Source: Heliocidaris tuberculata | Taxonomy: Eukaryota; Echinodermata; Echinoidea; Camarodonta; Echinometridae | Direction: 5' to 3' | Assembly: GCA_025618425.1 (NCBI GenBank) | Contig: CM046844.1 | Coordinates: 13,765,580 to 13,829,579 of the forward strand | Length of the DNA stretch: 64,000 bases | Part shown: piece after piece, positions 1-12,786 of the stretch | Layout of the letters: every line of letters starts with the position of its first letter | Position numbering within the stretch: position 1 is the first letter of the stretch | Translations under genes and position numbers: made by a program | Notes under the pieces: generated by a model | Told to the model about the DNA's origin: nothing | Database searches by the model: none | The model's input: the letters and a program-made list of their open reading frames with translations, nothing else

Positions 1-320
1 GTGTTCCAGGGGTCTGGAAGCCATTGATTGTTCAGAGAGGCTATCAAGATCTTTTGACACTGTGTCCAGGGTATAGCAATAAACATTAGGGATTCCTTAC
101 AGACACTGCGCGGGTGCGGGATAGGAAATGAGCTACCTGTCTCATTGTCTGGCAGGCTGAACTAAGGAATGAAAGACTCCTTTGTACACAGAACAGGTAC
201 ATCAAGTACGAAACAGTTTCCACTGAAAGTCAAAGTGTCATTACTACAGTGTTATTTCATCTAAATCCTTTCTTTGCTGTGGGCAACAAATCCCTAGTTT
301 AAACTTTGCAGGCACAAACC
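1..320. other. no feature recognised
   Basis: Spacer at the window edge with no coding or repeat signal that I can name. Confidence 0.35.
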
Positions 321-460
321 CTGGTCAGTCGTAAAAGAGTGTCTGCACTGTAAGACTACCATAGGCCCTGTACTATAGCTGCTCCTGACACTGGTCAGTC
401 GTAAAAGAGTGTCTGCACTGTAAGACTACCATAGGCCCTGTACTATAGCTGCTCCTGACA
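321..460. repeat. exact 70 bp tandem duplication
   Basis: The unit starting CTGGTCAGTCGTAAAAGAG occurs at 321-390 and again at 391-460 without visible difference. Confidence 0.95.
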
Positions 461-966
461 CGACCAGTAGGTAGCTGGGTTAGGCTTCTCTCAAGACACA
501 GTGATTTTCTGATAAAGTGTCAAATTAGGGTCTGTGCTTGCAGACTAACAAATCCCTACCACTCAGGAATTTGAATATTATACAGGGCATGTTCACAAAA
601 AAAGGCTCTTTTTTCAATTCTTTTTTTTTTTTTTTTTTTTGAAACAGTATAGGGAATCATCCCGAAAATATGTTTCCACAGAAGATATACCACTTTTATA
701 AAGAAACTTTTGAACAATCATAACTCAACATTTTATCTGAAGTTAAGCTATTATCATAATTGGTAAATCTAATGGCAAAAAAGAGGTTAAAGTGTTTATA
801 AAAACATATCATTAAGTTGAAACAATTAGATTATTATTCAGTATATTGAAAGAGAAACTGGCTCTAGTTTTCCTTACTTTCTACATTTGTAAGTGCCTAA
901 TTTAAATACACAATTCATGGAGAGAAAGAAATGCTGTGATTACCTAGACTACAAAGTTGTTTTTTT

Positions 967-2078
967 TTAAGCTCATTTACAGTATTGGTAGCAAAAAGGA
1001 AATTGAAAAGAAACATGTTAAATATAGTCTCATTTTGTTCTCCTTGTATCAAAAGATGTCTGTAAGAGATCATTTGGTATTCCATCTATGATTTCTGGTG
1101 AATTTCAGTGTAAATATCTGTCATGAATGCTTGATCACTGCCATTATGCTAGGACCCTTCCACCCCGACGGCTCCCTGCACAGCAATCTTGGGGCTTCGC
1201 ATAGAGACAGCATGTGTGCACTATGTGTAGCTACTCATTATTGGTTTAACACGTGTGTGTACAGTGTATAGCACATGCTGCCTTCGTTGGGATTTTACGT
1301 GCCTGTCCAGGCACATAAATTAGTTTTTGCCTTTTATTTGTTTAATAATAAACTTTAGGAGGCAAAATCTTCAGTGTCTTAGTATTGCTAGTTAGTGCTG
1401 GTATCGACACGCCTGATGTCGCCGCTATGGCGACAAAAGTACCGGTTTTGGACTTTGCCGACATGTCGACACGCATGCTCCGATGGCGACATAAAATGGG
1501 TCTTATATAATTACATGTACCTCGCCGTGGCGTCGTGCGCGCGTACGTGATTTGTTTCACATACGCATTAGCAGCGCGCGCGCACGACACGATCGCTGCG
1601 TATCTAGCTGCGACCGGTATACATTACGTACATGTACATGCCTAGATATGCGACACTAGCTGACTCGCACCGCATGACTTTCATTAATGCTTGATAAATT
1701 GGATCATACACAACAAATTTTGGGGCAAATAGTTGACAGTGTGCATCTTTGAGAACTGTAAGTGAGTATGACTGCGAGTGTGAGCCCGTGAGGACATAGT
1801 GCATGTATTCCATGTAAAGCTCTTGTGAATTTGTGTTGGGTAACTCTGGTTTAATAGTGTACGGTCACTACGGGAGCGACCCGAGTTTAGACTTGTTTGA
1901 CTCATGTCCAGATGTTGACAAATGTCGACATCGGCGTTAATTTTATTGCGACATGGCGACATAGATTTTCCATGCCGATACCAGCACTATTGCTAGTATC
2001 TTGCTATTTATCAACAAAAACTGAAGAAATCTGACGAACAGTTTTTGAGGGCTTACCAAAACTTTACATGACCTTTAA
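967..2078. mobile_element. TTAA-flanked MITE family D, copy interrupted by a hAT-like element
   Basis: TTAA at both ends. Removing the nested element and one target duplication (605 bp) leaves 507 bp that matches 59331-59840 almost base for base. Confidence 0.85.
1393..1989. mobile_element. hAT-like non-autonomous element nested in family D MITE
   Basis: 597 bp with perfect 14 bp terminal inverted repeats TAGTGCTGGTATCG...CGATACCAGCACTA, flanked by an exact 8 bp duplication TTGCTAGT (1385-1392 and 1990-1997). The 8 bp duplication and TAGTG ends are hAT hallmarks. Subterminal GGCGACA/GTCGACA words recur inside both ends. No transposase; short frames in it are not coding. Confidence 0.9.
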
Positions 2079-2249
2079 TAAAAAATATTGTCCGCTCAGA
2101 GATAGAAGAGCTGTAACCCATATCATTTCATTTTATGGGTAAGGTAAAATTTGTTGTGTTTCTACATCTACTGGAAGCAGACTCTGCAAATTAAAGCTTA
2201 GTCTCCTTTAATACACTTATCAAATCTATCACAAAACAGCACATCAACA

Positions 2250-2765
2250 TTAAAGCTCATAGACAGTCTCGGTAGCAAAAATCATACTGGCAAGAAACTT
2301 ATCTGAAATAGTCACATACTATTCTCCTTTTATCATAAGACACATGTACGAGATTATTTAACATTCCATTCACGATTTCGAACAAATTTTAGTGCAAATA
2401 TCTGTAAGAAACGCTTGGTAACGGCTTTTCACTGCCTCACGCTAAGACCATATCCACCCAAAGGTTCCCCACACAATAAACCCAGCGCTTCGCACTATGT
2501 GTAGCGTATTCTACACACACCACACACAACAATCCTCATGTACCGTAAGTAGTGTGTGTGTGGCCGTTGTTTGAATTTACATCCCCTCTTTTTTGGGGCC
2601 AGGGATTTTTATTACTTTTCACTTCTCATTCGATAAATATTTCACTTGAGGAAAAAACTTCACAGCATCTTAGTTATGTTAGTACCCTGCTGTTTATTAA
2701 GTAAAATCAAAGAAATCTCACGAAAAGTTTTTTAAGGGCTTCCCAAAACTATATGTTACCTTTAA
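2250..2765. mobile_element. TTAA-flanked MITE family D, older copy
   Basis: TTAAAGCTCATAGACAG to GGTTACCTTTAA-type end, 516 bp, moderately diverged from the copies at 967 and 59331. Confidence 0.65.
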
Positions 2766-2939
2766 GGCATAAAGTAAATAAAGGTGTATTAAAAGAACAA
2801 TTTAGGAAACAATAAAAGATATCCTTATCTTATGTTTCAATGGGGTCAGATAAATATTATGTCTGTTACTAGCAATGACGGAACCCACATTCCCAGGCAT
2901 ATATTTGACCTTTTCAACTAGATACACATATCAAAGAGC

Positions 2940-3310
2940 AGATTAAGTTCTGATAAAGATGAACAAAAATATTTTGTGAGCTTTTTCAGAGTGTACTTTT
3001 AAAAGTTAGTTACTATAGGAAGAATATCATTATAAGAAATGTCCCATGAAAAGAACAGCTTTTCAAATGCTCTCTTAAAATTCAACATATGATGAGAAAA
3101 GGCTGATGAGTTGAATGTGATTGTAGTCCCATATGCACATTTCTGTGTGCAGTTCATGTGACTTTCATCAAGATTGGGTCAATTTCTTATCATTTTGATG
3201 ATTCCAAATCCTCACACTATACATCATTTTTACTTACTGAATACTGTAATCAACTTTTCCTAATTGATTCAAGACAATTTCTTTCACAAAGTACATTGTA
3301 AAAGCAACTT
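2940..3310. mobile_element. MITE family C, degenerate copy
   Basis: Ordered motifs shared with 12393-12786: ATTTTGTGAGC.TTTTCA, TAGTCCCA(T/A)ATGCACATTTC, TTGGGTCAATTTCTTATCAT and AATTTCTTTCACAAAG. Ends are decayed. Confidence 0.55.
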
Positions 3311-4230
3311 TTGTCCTTGCAGCCCATTCTCAAATCCTGTTTTTAAAAATCCATGTTTTGCTGCCAATACGGTGTGAGATCTCAAATCACATAGATGTAC
3401 AGTACATGTAGACAACCATAAATGTTTTTTGCACTTGCTCCGACAAGATACATACAGAAAATAGCAGTTATTATTTATGTCAATGAAATGATTACTAACC
3501 TACGTTCAGTAACTCAAATAAAGGCTACTCTAACCAATCAAATATTGGCTAGAATATTATGATAACGAAAAGCCTGGAAACTCCAAGGGAGCATACATGC
3601 TTTCATATTCCCTAATGAGATTAAGGTGACCAATACACAAAGTCCTGTTCAAGTCAATGAGAGCAGCGTAAACATCGGTACATTTTTTAGTATTTACATG
3701 GCCGGCTTATAGAAGAAAGTCACCTGCCTTGTTTGCCTGATCACTGTATGAATACAAGTAACGACTTTGTGAAATTTGCTTTCACAACAAAATGCTTGAA
3801 TTGCAGATATTTATCTTTTTTTTTAACTAAATGAATCTAATTTGGATACAATGTCTAGTGACATCATTTTACAAGAATTTGTTATTCACTAATATCTAGA
3901 CTATTTTCCATTTTGCACTTGATGTAAAACCAGAAACACTAATAAATGTTGTGAGTGGTCTAGGTTTGCAACATTTTCATGCCATGATGTAATAGTACAA
4001 TAGTGAATTTTCATATTTTTCTGCAGTTCTTCCTGTAAAAATAGCCATCACAAGCGGTTTGTGTGATGTTCAGGTTGCGTAAGTTTTGTTTATTTGTTTT
4101 ACACAGAACAGTCAATCCCTCAAATAACAACTGTCATACACCACATGTAACCCCATGCTCACAACTCTAGAAGTCTATTCTGCATTTTCACTTGTAATGA
4201 GATCTTAACGATTCATAAAATATGTGGTTT
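3311..4230. other. no gene or repeat recognised
   Basis: AT-rich spacer. Confidence 0.35.
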
Positions 4231-4624
4231 TTAACCCTTTCATGACTGGAATTATTTAAAGGCTAAATTGGCAACAATAATATATTCTTTTTAGTGCTAC
4301 ATGGTTCTAACAAAATGCAATGTCTTTGAAAACAATATACATCATTAGAATCTTAGTCGAAAAGTTGAAAAAATTGCCAATGTTAATAAAAAACAGTGAT
4401 TTTGAATCTCTCGATGTGTTGCCAATTTAAGGATTTTGAAGCTTATTCTCCTTTTTTAAAATTCCTGGCATCAAATGCAATATGGTCATGCAACAAAAAT
4501 GGACACAATGTGTGTAGAAATTTTTGCTTTTTCTACTCCTGCTTCTGGTATACTTTTTAGAGCTCTGAATCAAAATTTATTGAGCCAAACCACAAAATGT
4601 GGTCAATTGTCTTGAAAGGGTTAA
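4231..4624. mobile_element. TTAA-flanked MITE family A, copy 1
   Basis: TTAACCCTTTCATGACTGG to CTTGAAAGGGTTAA, 394 bp. It lacks ~20 bp near the left end relative to copies 2 and 3 (no ATCACATTTTGTTC block). Confidence 0.85.
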
Positions 4625-5649
4625 GCGGACAGAGGGGTGCTCAGGTCATTGTTTGCGTATTTTCGTTCAGGATCTACAAGCTTGGTGTAACACAAACAGG
4701 AGACCATCTTCTCAAGCTCACTTCATCTTCACTCTGTTATCCAAGAAAATATGACCCAGGCTCCATTCACATTGATCAGGACTTTTAGCTTTACACACTT
4801 TTAGATTTACACACCAAAATATAGAATTGAGAGAAGAGCTTAGCATTCAACTTTAATTAGCAAGATGCAAGGGTCTAACTAGGGGTGTGTAAAAAATAGA
4901 AATCTGTCATTTGTAATGATGTTAAAATCCAGATAACAGAAGAAATAAAAGATGCTTTTGTTTACAATTTACAAATTCCTTACCCTTTAAATAACTGAAA
5001 GCTTCTACTTTACAGACAGTTGGCACTTTCCTGAATAGGTCTAAATGACTATTTAATTAGCTTACCAGTGGATATTTGTAAACAAATGAATCACTGTTAA
5101 AGATTCAATACCTGTGCACTAAGCCAGAAAACAAAATATAATGAAACCACTCTTTTATGGAATATAAAGACACATGCTATATGCAATTCATAAGCAAATT
5201 CTTCAAGCAAAAGAAAGTATACAACTTTGGAAGCTTTCAGACTATTAACTTCACAAGAATACACACGTTGGTGACTTAACATCTTCAGAAGATAACAGAG
5301 CCAAGTCTGAACTGCACCCTAGAGCTGATAAGTAAAGTTGTCGTTGACAGCTGGAGGCTAGGAATTCACACATGGGTCATGGTGAGTGAAAGCACTATCA
5401 GCTACATCCAATTGACATGATATGTAAATGCTCACTGCTGGTTTTGGTGAATTATACAGCACAGTCACTACTTGAGACTACACAATGGTGCATACAGTGG
5501 TATATATATATAGGCTTAATTGCCTTTAAAGGCAAACGAACAATAACATTAACATTGGCCTACTATGGTCAATAGATAAGGTGAAGCTAAACAATAAGTG
5601 CATTTTGTTCCAAAGATGTACACGTACGAACAAATTTTAGTTAGGGAGC

Positions 5650-6760
5650 ATATTTTGAAAACTGCCACAGCAAACTTCCTTGTAATCCACTAGGAGAAAA
5701 ATTTCTGCTGGATACAGCTGGACACAGCTATTATTATCATTATATTATAACATGGCTCACTCTTTTATTCTATAGTTTACATGTACCCAAGTCCTCAAAC
5801 TTTAAAGCCTAGAACTCCTAAAAATTTTGACATAAAAGTACAATCATGATGTTATACACGTAGAATAAAGGAACTACTACAGTGTCTACTTTTATTTCCT
5901 TTGCAATAAAACATCCAGGAAACTTTCATTGTGGGGCACTACAGGTGAGGCTAGAAAGCTTGACTGCAGGATTCACAAGATTTACTGTTCTATTCCACCA
6001 CAGTTTACCTCTGTTTAGAGATCAGCTGCCGAAAACTCCTAACAATGTTTACAGAAAAGTTGTTTACAGAAAAGTACATTCATGATTTTACAGAATAAAA
6101 GAACCACTACGATTTCTACTTTTGGTCCCTCAGGACTGTCACAGCAAGGAATTTTTCGCTGTGGGACACAACACACATGCAAGAATTCTTGGCTGCAGAA
6201 CTCAAGGGATACTGTGTTATCCTAAAGTTTACCTCCGTTTAGGATTTAGCAGCCTGGAACTCCTAATAATGTTGACATGAATGACATTTTCGTTCTTTAA
6301 GGAGAAAAGAACTACTAGAATTACAACTTTTGGTCCATTGGGATTATCACATTCAGGGAACTTTCAATATAGGGCAATAAAGGTGAGTAATCTTGGCTGC
6401 AGGACCCTAGGGATTCACTCTTTTATTTCATACATGTATGTTTAGGAATTAGCAGCATGGAACTCTGACTAATATTGACATATAACATTCTTCACGATCT
6501 TTTGGAAGAAAAGAACATCTAGAATTACAACTTTTGGTCCATTCTGAATCATATTCAGGAAACTTTCAATGTAGGGCAATGCAAGCAAGTAATCTCCATT
6601 GTAGTACTCAAGGGATCTACAGGTTATCTCTGTATAGGAATTACCAGTCTGGAACCCCAAATAGAATTAACATAAATGTTTCAAAATATTTATTTTACAA
6701 AAGAGCTATTTGGATTACAACTTGTACCTTTGGGATATAACCTTAAATTTTAATGGGCAC
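5650..6760. repeat. diverged ~205 bp tandem array, about five to six units
   Basis: The anchor (G)AACTACTA.(A/G)ATT.C.ACTTTTGGTCC recurs at 5871, 6101, 6309, 6513 and 6703 (spacings 230, 208, 204, 190). Each unit also carries CAGG(A/G)AACTTTCA.T(G/A)..GGGCA, a GGCTGCAGGA(C/T)TC segment, and GGAACTCCTAA(T/A) with ...TTGACAT. A partial unit precedes the first anchor. Units are perhaps 75-80% alike. Confidence 0.8.
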
Positions 6761-8173
6761 ACTTTGATAAAACTCTTGTACAGGAATTACAGCGCTAAAG
6801 TGGTTACAAGCAGTAGCCTGCAACTCATATAACAATGCTGACAAAAAATACATTTGTGCATGCATACATCCCATGTAGTTATGGACAGTGTGGACAAAAT
6901 AAACTTTAAGTATAGCAAACTCGTTGTTAAGGATGATCTCTCAGTTGATGTTAAACTATGATCGCTTGGCTTGTAATCTCAGAACACCAAGGATGGTTGT
7001 TTCAGGTCCGTGTGCATCCTCGTCACTGTTTCGTTAACTTAAAGTTTCGAAACCACAAGTACCGTATGAACATAGCTCTTCATTCAATGTTCACATGACA
7101 TACATTCATGTTTCTGAAGAAAGCAAGACCTATGCTCCTGGGTGCTTACCGGTACATAGAATCCATTCATCCATACAAGTTTTTGTTGGAACTAAATACC
7201 AGGATAAATATCCTTTCTTAAGAACATTTAAATCCATTTGTTCAACCCTGTGGGATAAGCTTAATCTTCTTTGCTTAGTCCTGTCTGCCTTAAATGCCTA
7301 TTACACACCTCCCCTTTCAAATTTTTTTTTCTTAAGCTCCAGACTCATTTTCCTAGTCTTCTATTTCACTCTTTCTCTCTCTTCTCATGTCTCCTCTCAC
7401 TCTCTCTCTCACACACACATTTTTATCTCTACACCTCATAATAAGACAATATTTGCGTGTTTCTTCACTGTAAAGAAAAAACTTCTGTCACCCAATACAA
7501 ATCTGTTCTTTTGAATTAATACCTATTTTTGTATAGATTGCAGAGTTGTATGGTCAAACTGCTAGCATAAACCCCATCTGTCAAAAGGTTCTACACAAGA
7601 ATATGAAAGGAAAAAAAGAAAGAAGGACACACTACACACTGCAGTATATTGTTTCATATTACATTTATATCATGGATCTAGGGTAGATAAATATCATTCT
7701 TCTATTCCCTAGAAAGGTTTTGTGGAATCAAGATTAATTAGCTTCAGGACTCCCCAGAAAGCAAGGTTATAACCATGATGTAAGGCATTAAATACAAAGA
7801 ACCTACTGTACTACATATATAGTACCGTAATACCACCCAGAGGTGGCCAGAGCAGAGTTATGATCCAGTTAAAGATGTTGATATAGACGTATTATCCAAA
7901 CAGCATAACTATATGAGAGTTCCCACTTGGGTTATAGAAATTTGTGACCCCATACCAGTCCTGCAAGTTATCGTCCAACATTCATATGAAATGATGCAAA
8001 AATTGTACACAATGATCAGAATTGTTCAGAATGACATACAGGTAGAAGACTGGGAACTATCCTGAGAGCCAGAAGGGCATTCATAAGGTCTGCTGAGAGC
8101 CAGAAAGGTATGAACTCATATCCTCTGCCGAGAGCCAGGAAGAAGGGTGTCAACTCTTCTAAAAAATTCTACA
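6761..8173. other. no gene supported
   Basis: AT-rich spacer with a short CT/CA simple tract at 7369-7420. A GAGAGCCAG(A/G)A word recurs at 8067, 8095 and 8129 as a small tandem. Confidence 0.35.
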
Positions 8174-8418
8174 CAGAGGGGAAAGTCCATCCTCATTACA
8201 AGTTGGTTTTAAAAGAAGCAGAAAAACTAAAGAAACAGATTAGAGAAGGTTTGAGCAAAATACGATAAGAAATGAGAATGTTATCAATTTTTAAAGTTGG
8301 ACATGTAATCAATCGAAAACAAATTGGCAACTCTGTGATGTCTCTTGCAAGCTGTTTCTCCCATTTTTCTTCATTTTTTTAAAAATTAACTTAACACCAG
8401 GGTGGACTTTCCCTTTAA
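8174..8418. mobile_element. MITE with GGGAAAGTCCACCCT inverted ends
   Basis: The left end GAGGGGAAAGTCCATCCT, then TTACAAGTTGGTTTTAAAA, mirrors the right end TTTTTAAAAATTAACTTAAC, then ACCAGGGTGGACTTTCCC. TTAA at the right edge. 245 bp. Confidence 0.65.
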
Positions 8419-9460
8419 TGCCATTCTGGTTCTCAGATGATGATATCGTTTGACATACATGTAGTCTCAATTCCCTTTTGGCACTGCAGATACTTTGTTT
8501 TATTGCCAAGTGAAAAGGTTGTCTTTTTAAATAATGTCTGGCAAACAAACATAAACAAATGAAATATAGCTAAAACGTAGAGACAAGAGAACTCTAGAAC
8601 ATTTTCATTTTCCCACCTTCATGTATAGTATACGCTAAATGGAGTCTCATTTAGACCTCATAATAATTTTTAGATTGAATTTTTCGCAAATTAATTTGGC
8701 ACCTTAATCATTACATACAAATACTAGTATCCTTCCTTAAACGAAAGTTTGTGAATTCTGGGTTAATGACAGTACATGCATCTCACATTCACCTTTTCAC
8801 AATTGCATTTGAATACCGGTAAGAAGATATCAACAACTGATTTCTTCAAGACATCTACTGTGTTTTAGCTTCAGAGATTATGAGTGGAATCCCAGATGAT
8901 TTTTGGGCGTTACAAAAGTTCAACCATCTTCTCCGCTCAGATTCACTCTGATTTCCCCATGGTGCTGCTGCACGCCCTCCATGCCAAATGACCCGCAGTG
9001 ACCCCACACTGTGTTAGCCAATTATTTGAATTAATAGAAACTCATGAGGTTTTATAACAGTCTGGTGCATTTCTTAGCTTTTCCCCTCAAAGAGCTTAGG
9101 GTGACAGCAGATCACATTGCACCCCCTTTGTGTGTACACCCCTCCAATCCTTGTACACTGGTATAATCCTTGGAGTCAGTACAGGTTAGGGGTATCATGT
9201 TACCACTCCGCACCCAACACCCCACTCCCTGTTACTTTTGACACCCTATCATGCAACGAAACAGTGTTCAATGACCTCTTAGCTAATACATGATATTTCT
9301 ATTATCCCGAACAACTCCAGTCTGAGTGTGAAGTTCTGGTCTTTTTCACATTCATGAGCATCAAAGACAGCTGCATTTGCACCAAAGTATTAAAGATGCA
9401 CATAAAAATGGGCTCCATGCATTTTTTAAAACAAAATTCCATGTTCCTGGTCTATAAGGC

Positions 9461-9836
9461 TAAAAGTGTACCAATCACCTAAAAAAATAATATGTAAACA
9501 GATAGAAAGTATAAAATCAACCTCAAAACACTTTACCTGGTCTTCAATCAGTTAACGGTTACAGAGTAATAAGAAAATAAAGGAAAACGTAAGACCCCCT
9601 CAAACGGAACCCAACTCCCAGTTTGGTTCCGCGCGGGCACTTATTCTATGCGAGCGCATACAGGTCCATCGACTAGTCTTTTCACAAGTGGCTGTAACGT
9701 TTATTGGGAGTGTATTTCAACTTGCAATATCTCTTTATAGAATCAACATTTGAAGCTCATATTTTGAATATAGTATAGCGACAATGAACCCCTAACATAC
9801 AGAGCAAAATATTGTTTGGTGATTGGTACACTTTAA
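9461..9836. mobile_element. TTAA-type MITE family B, copy 1
   Basis: AAAAGTGTACCAATCACC to GGTGATTGGTACACTTTAA, 376 bp. Internal core GGTTCCGCGCGGGC and GCGAGCGCAT. Confidence 0.85.
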
Positions 9837-10857
9837 GAGAAAGTTGAGCTATGCAGGAAACCAAATGTCCTGTATTTGAGTATCAATTTCATGACACACG
9901 CTTCCATGGGGAATAACATTTGCCTAGCAAGAGTTCATGTAAGTAGGATTACTCCAAAAATTATCTTGCATTTGTTTGATTAGTATCTAAACTCTCGATA
10001 TATAATATCCAAAATTCTGAATTTCAAATTCCTATATGTAGTCCCATATGTGCATGTGATTGTACTTCATACTGCGACCCACAAGTGGATTCTTAGAAGA
10101 TATCATGTTCTGCCCTGGGCTGTCTATACCACTAGCATTTGTGAATAAAGATTGTCAACCAAGTGGCAGTTCAGCATGCTGACAGATCCAGACAACTCCA
10201 ATAAATCTTCAATTCTTCTAGCAACAAAAGGAAGATTATGGAACCTGAGAGGGAACATCTAGCCCCTATTATGAGCTCTCTACCAGTATTGATAGGCAAC
10301 AATACTCAAATCTTTGTTAATGTAGTGCAGACATGAAGAGAAACAAATTGAAAACAGATACAGAGTAACTCCCACAAGACAGATTTATCTTGACATATCA
10401 ACCCTAAAAGCCTTTAATGTCCTAACATTTATACCTCTTTGTCTGTCTGTCTGTGACCCCGTTCTCATTACTGAGATTGTGCCATCTCTAAGGTGAGAAC
10501 ATGGCCACGTCGTGCTATCCACGGAGGTCCATGGCAATCCAAAACAGCGGACCCCTGGACCAACTCTAGGGAGTGCTCCATGAGAGATAGCACGATCTAG
10601 AGCGCGCCAATTCGCATTCTCCTGTTCAGAAAGTGTCCAGATAGATCACGCTACCCTCTGCAGGTGTGAACCCGCGGCGCGCTATTGGACCTCCCTGGAG
10701 CGCACCTTTGGTCCCCCCACAATTGAGCAATCCACTTTCCAATCTCGTAATGAGAACGGTGTCCAAGTCTCTATCTCTTTCAGGCCTACTCCTCTATTTC
10801 ATTCTTTCGTTATCTTTCTCTCTCTCTCTCTATCTCTCTCTATATCTCTCTATCTCA

Positions 10858-10906
<49 letters not shown>

Positions 10907-12392
10907 CCTCCCCTTTACTTCTACCTTTCCCCATATTTATTTTTCTCTCCACTTTTCTCTCATTCTCTCTTGGTCTGTATAGTTTGCTGTACGTACTCCT
11001 CTCTTTCTCTTCCCATGAGTGGTCAGGCTAACTCGGCACTAGGGCGAACTTGGCATCGCGTGGTGATGAGGTTTCCAGAGTTTAAGTGCAAGGTGCATGT
11101 ACCACCAGACCTCTAACTAGCTTTAAATTTCATGTTTTGTTGAATTTTGCTTCTCAAAATTTTCAATATTACCTTTTTAATAATTGTTTTTTACATTTTT
11201 ATCAAATATCCTTGTATGTGGGTAATACAGAAGATTTAATCAGTCCAAAAATTCACGACAGTCTTTGCAAGGGATTCAGCTCTTTTGGATATCTCAGCCC
11301 GAGGCCGAGGTGTCCCTAGTGCCGAGTTAGCCCGGATCCCCCCCCCCCCCCCCCCATGAGTGTCTACCCCTGCACTACATGTACGTAGGCCTACCATGTA
11401 TGTACATGTATAGGCCTACTCCCTTCCCAATATCCCCTCCCACATACATTCTCTCATTGAATTCTCTCACTTTTGTTTTCCTCAAACCCAGTCCCTTCCC
11501 TACAGTGTTGTAGGGCCATCGTAGGGCCATTCAGGGTCCCATAACCTCCCACAACCCCTACCATCAAACAAACCCACGCAAACATGGCCATGGTCAAGTG
11601 CAATAAAAAGGCCTTAACTCTAAAACAAACACAAACAAATCAAAGAGGCTGAGCAAACCAATTCTCTGAATGTCAAAGAGGTGGAGGGTAATACTGCATT
11701 TATAAGTCCTGTAGGTTATAAAGTGATTGATTAACTTTGTGAAAAATTGTAAAATCAGCTCATATGCCAGTGAATTGTGTGCAGTCCTCTAACTACATAT
11801 ATAATTAAGAATATGTGAAAGTATGAGACAAAATGGAACCCGTTTACTATCCTAAAAAAGAGAAAATCGCGATTAATCGCTAGCGCAAGTCGCTAGGCTT
11901 CTTCGCTGCGCTGCAGTCACAAAAACCAAGCACCAGCGCTTGGCGATTTCAGAGCGGGTTTCCAGCCCGTACGGTATTCTGTGATAGAGAGCGAGGTATG
12001 CCAACCGTAAGAGTTCTTTAGGGTTCGGTGGTACTCTATCCCGACAATCGTAAATCGTAAATATCTTGATATATAAACGACCGATCAGCTTATAAAACTC
12101 AGGCGATTCCAGTCTGAGCTAAAGGTTTGCAATTATGATTACAGCATTAGCTGGAACAGTGATTTTTTTTTTCAATCCTGGGCAAAGTTAATCAATCCCT
12201 TTAAATCACTTATTCAATTTTAAGTGTTTCTGTATGTTGATCATTGGCCAAATACTTGGAATTCAACAGCAGCTGACCGTCCAATGGATTGGATCTCCTG
12301 AGCTCCAAAAGGCTGTTAACTCACAGTATTTAACACATACTTGCAACACTGCATACTTGATGCCTATTGGGCTCTAAATAGATGGTAATGTT
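9837..12392. other. no gene supported
   Basis: Contains a (CT)n tract at 10815-10905 and a C run at 11339-11356. A GC-richer patch at 10500-10760 has no coding support; the plus-strand frame at 10666-11031 runs through the CT repeat. Confidence 0.35.
10815..10905. repeat. (CT)n microsatellite
   Basis: CT dinucleotides with TAT interruptions in the first half and pure CT in the second. Confidence 0.95.
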
Positions 12393-12786
12393 TTAAAGGG
12401 AAGGTTGAGTTCTGGGAAAGCTGAAAAATAATTTGTGAGCCTTTTCACCCTTTTTATGTTAGTTTGAAAGAACATCATAGTAGAAATGTCTCCCAAAAAG
12501 GATTGCCCTTCAAATGCCCTCATATTCGAAATATGACCAGAAATATCTGAAGTGTTCGGGCTGAACATTCATGCCATATGTGTGTACAGTCCCAAATACA
12601 CATTTCTGTGTGCAATGCTTGTGCTTTTTAGAGAGATTGGGTCAATTTCTTATCATTTCGATGATTCCAAGACCTCACAGTATACACCAATTCTTATGTA
12701 GACATGATCAACCTTTCCCAATTGCTTTGAGACAGTTTCTTTCACAATGCAATGGCATGACCAGAACTCAAGTTTATCTATTAGAG
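12393..12786. mobile_element. MITE family C, forward copy
   Basis: Starts TTAAAGGGAAGGTTGAG, then TTCTGG, and ends CATGACCAGAACTCAAG. Contains TCTTATCATTTCGATGATTCC and AGACAGTTTCTTTCACAATG. Related copies: 37464-37810 (inverted) and 2940-3310 (degenerate). Confidence 0.7.

Noticed and set aside
10666..11031. 121-codon plus-strand frame
   Set aside because: Most of it is the (CT)n repeat.
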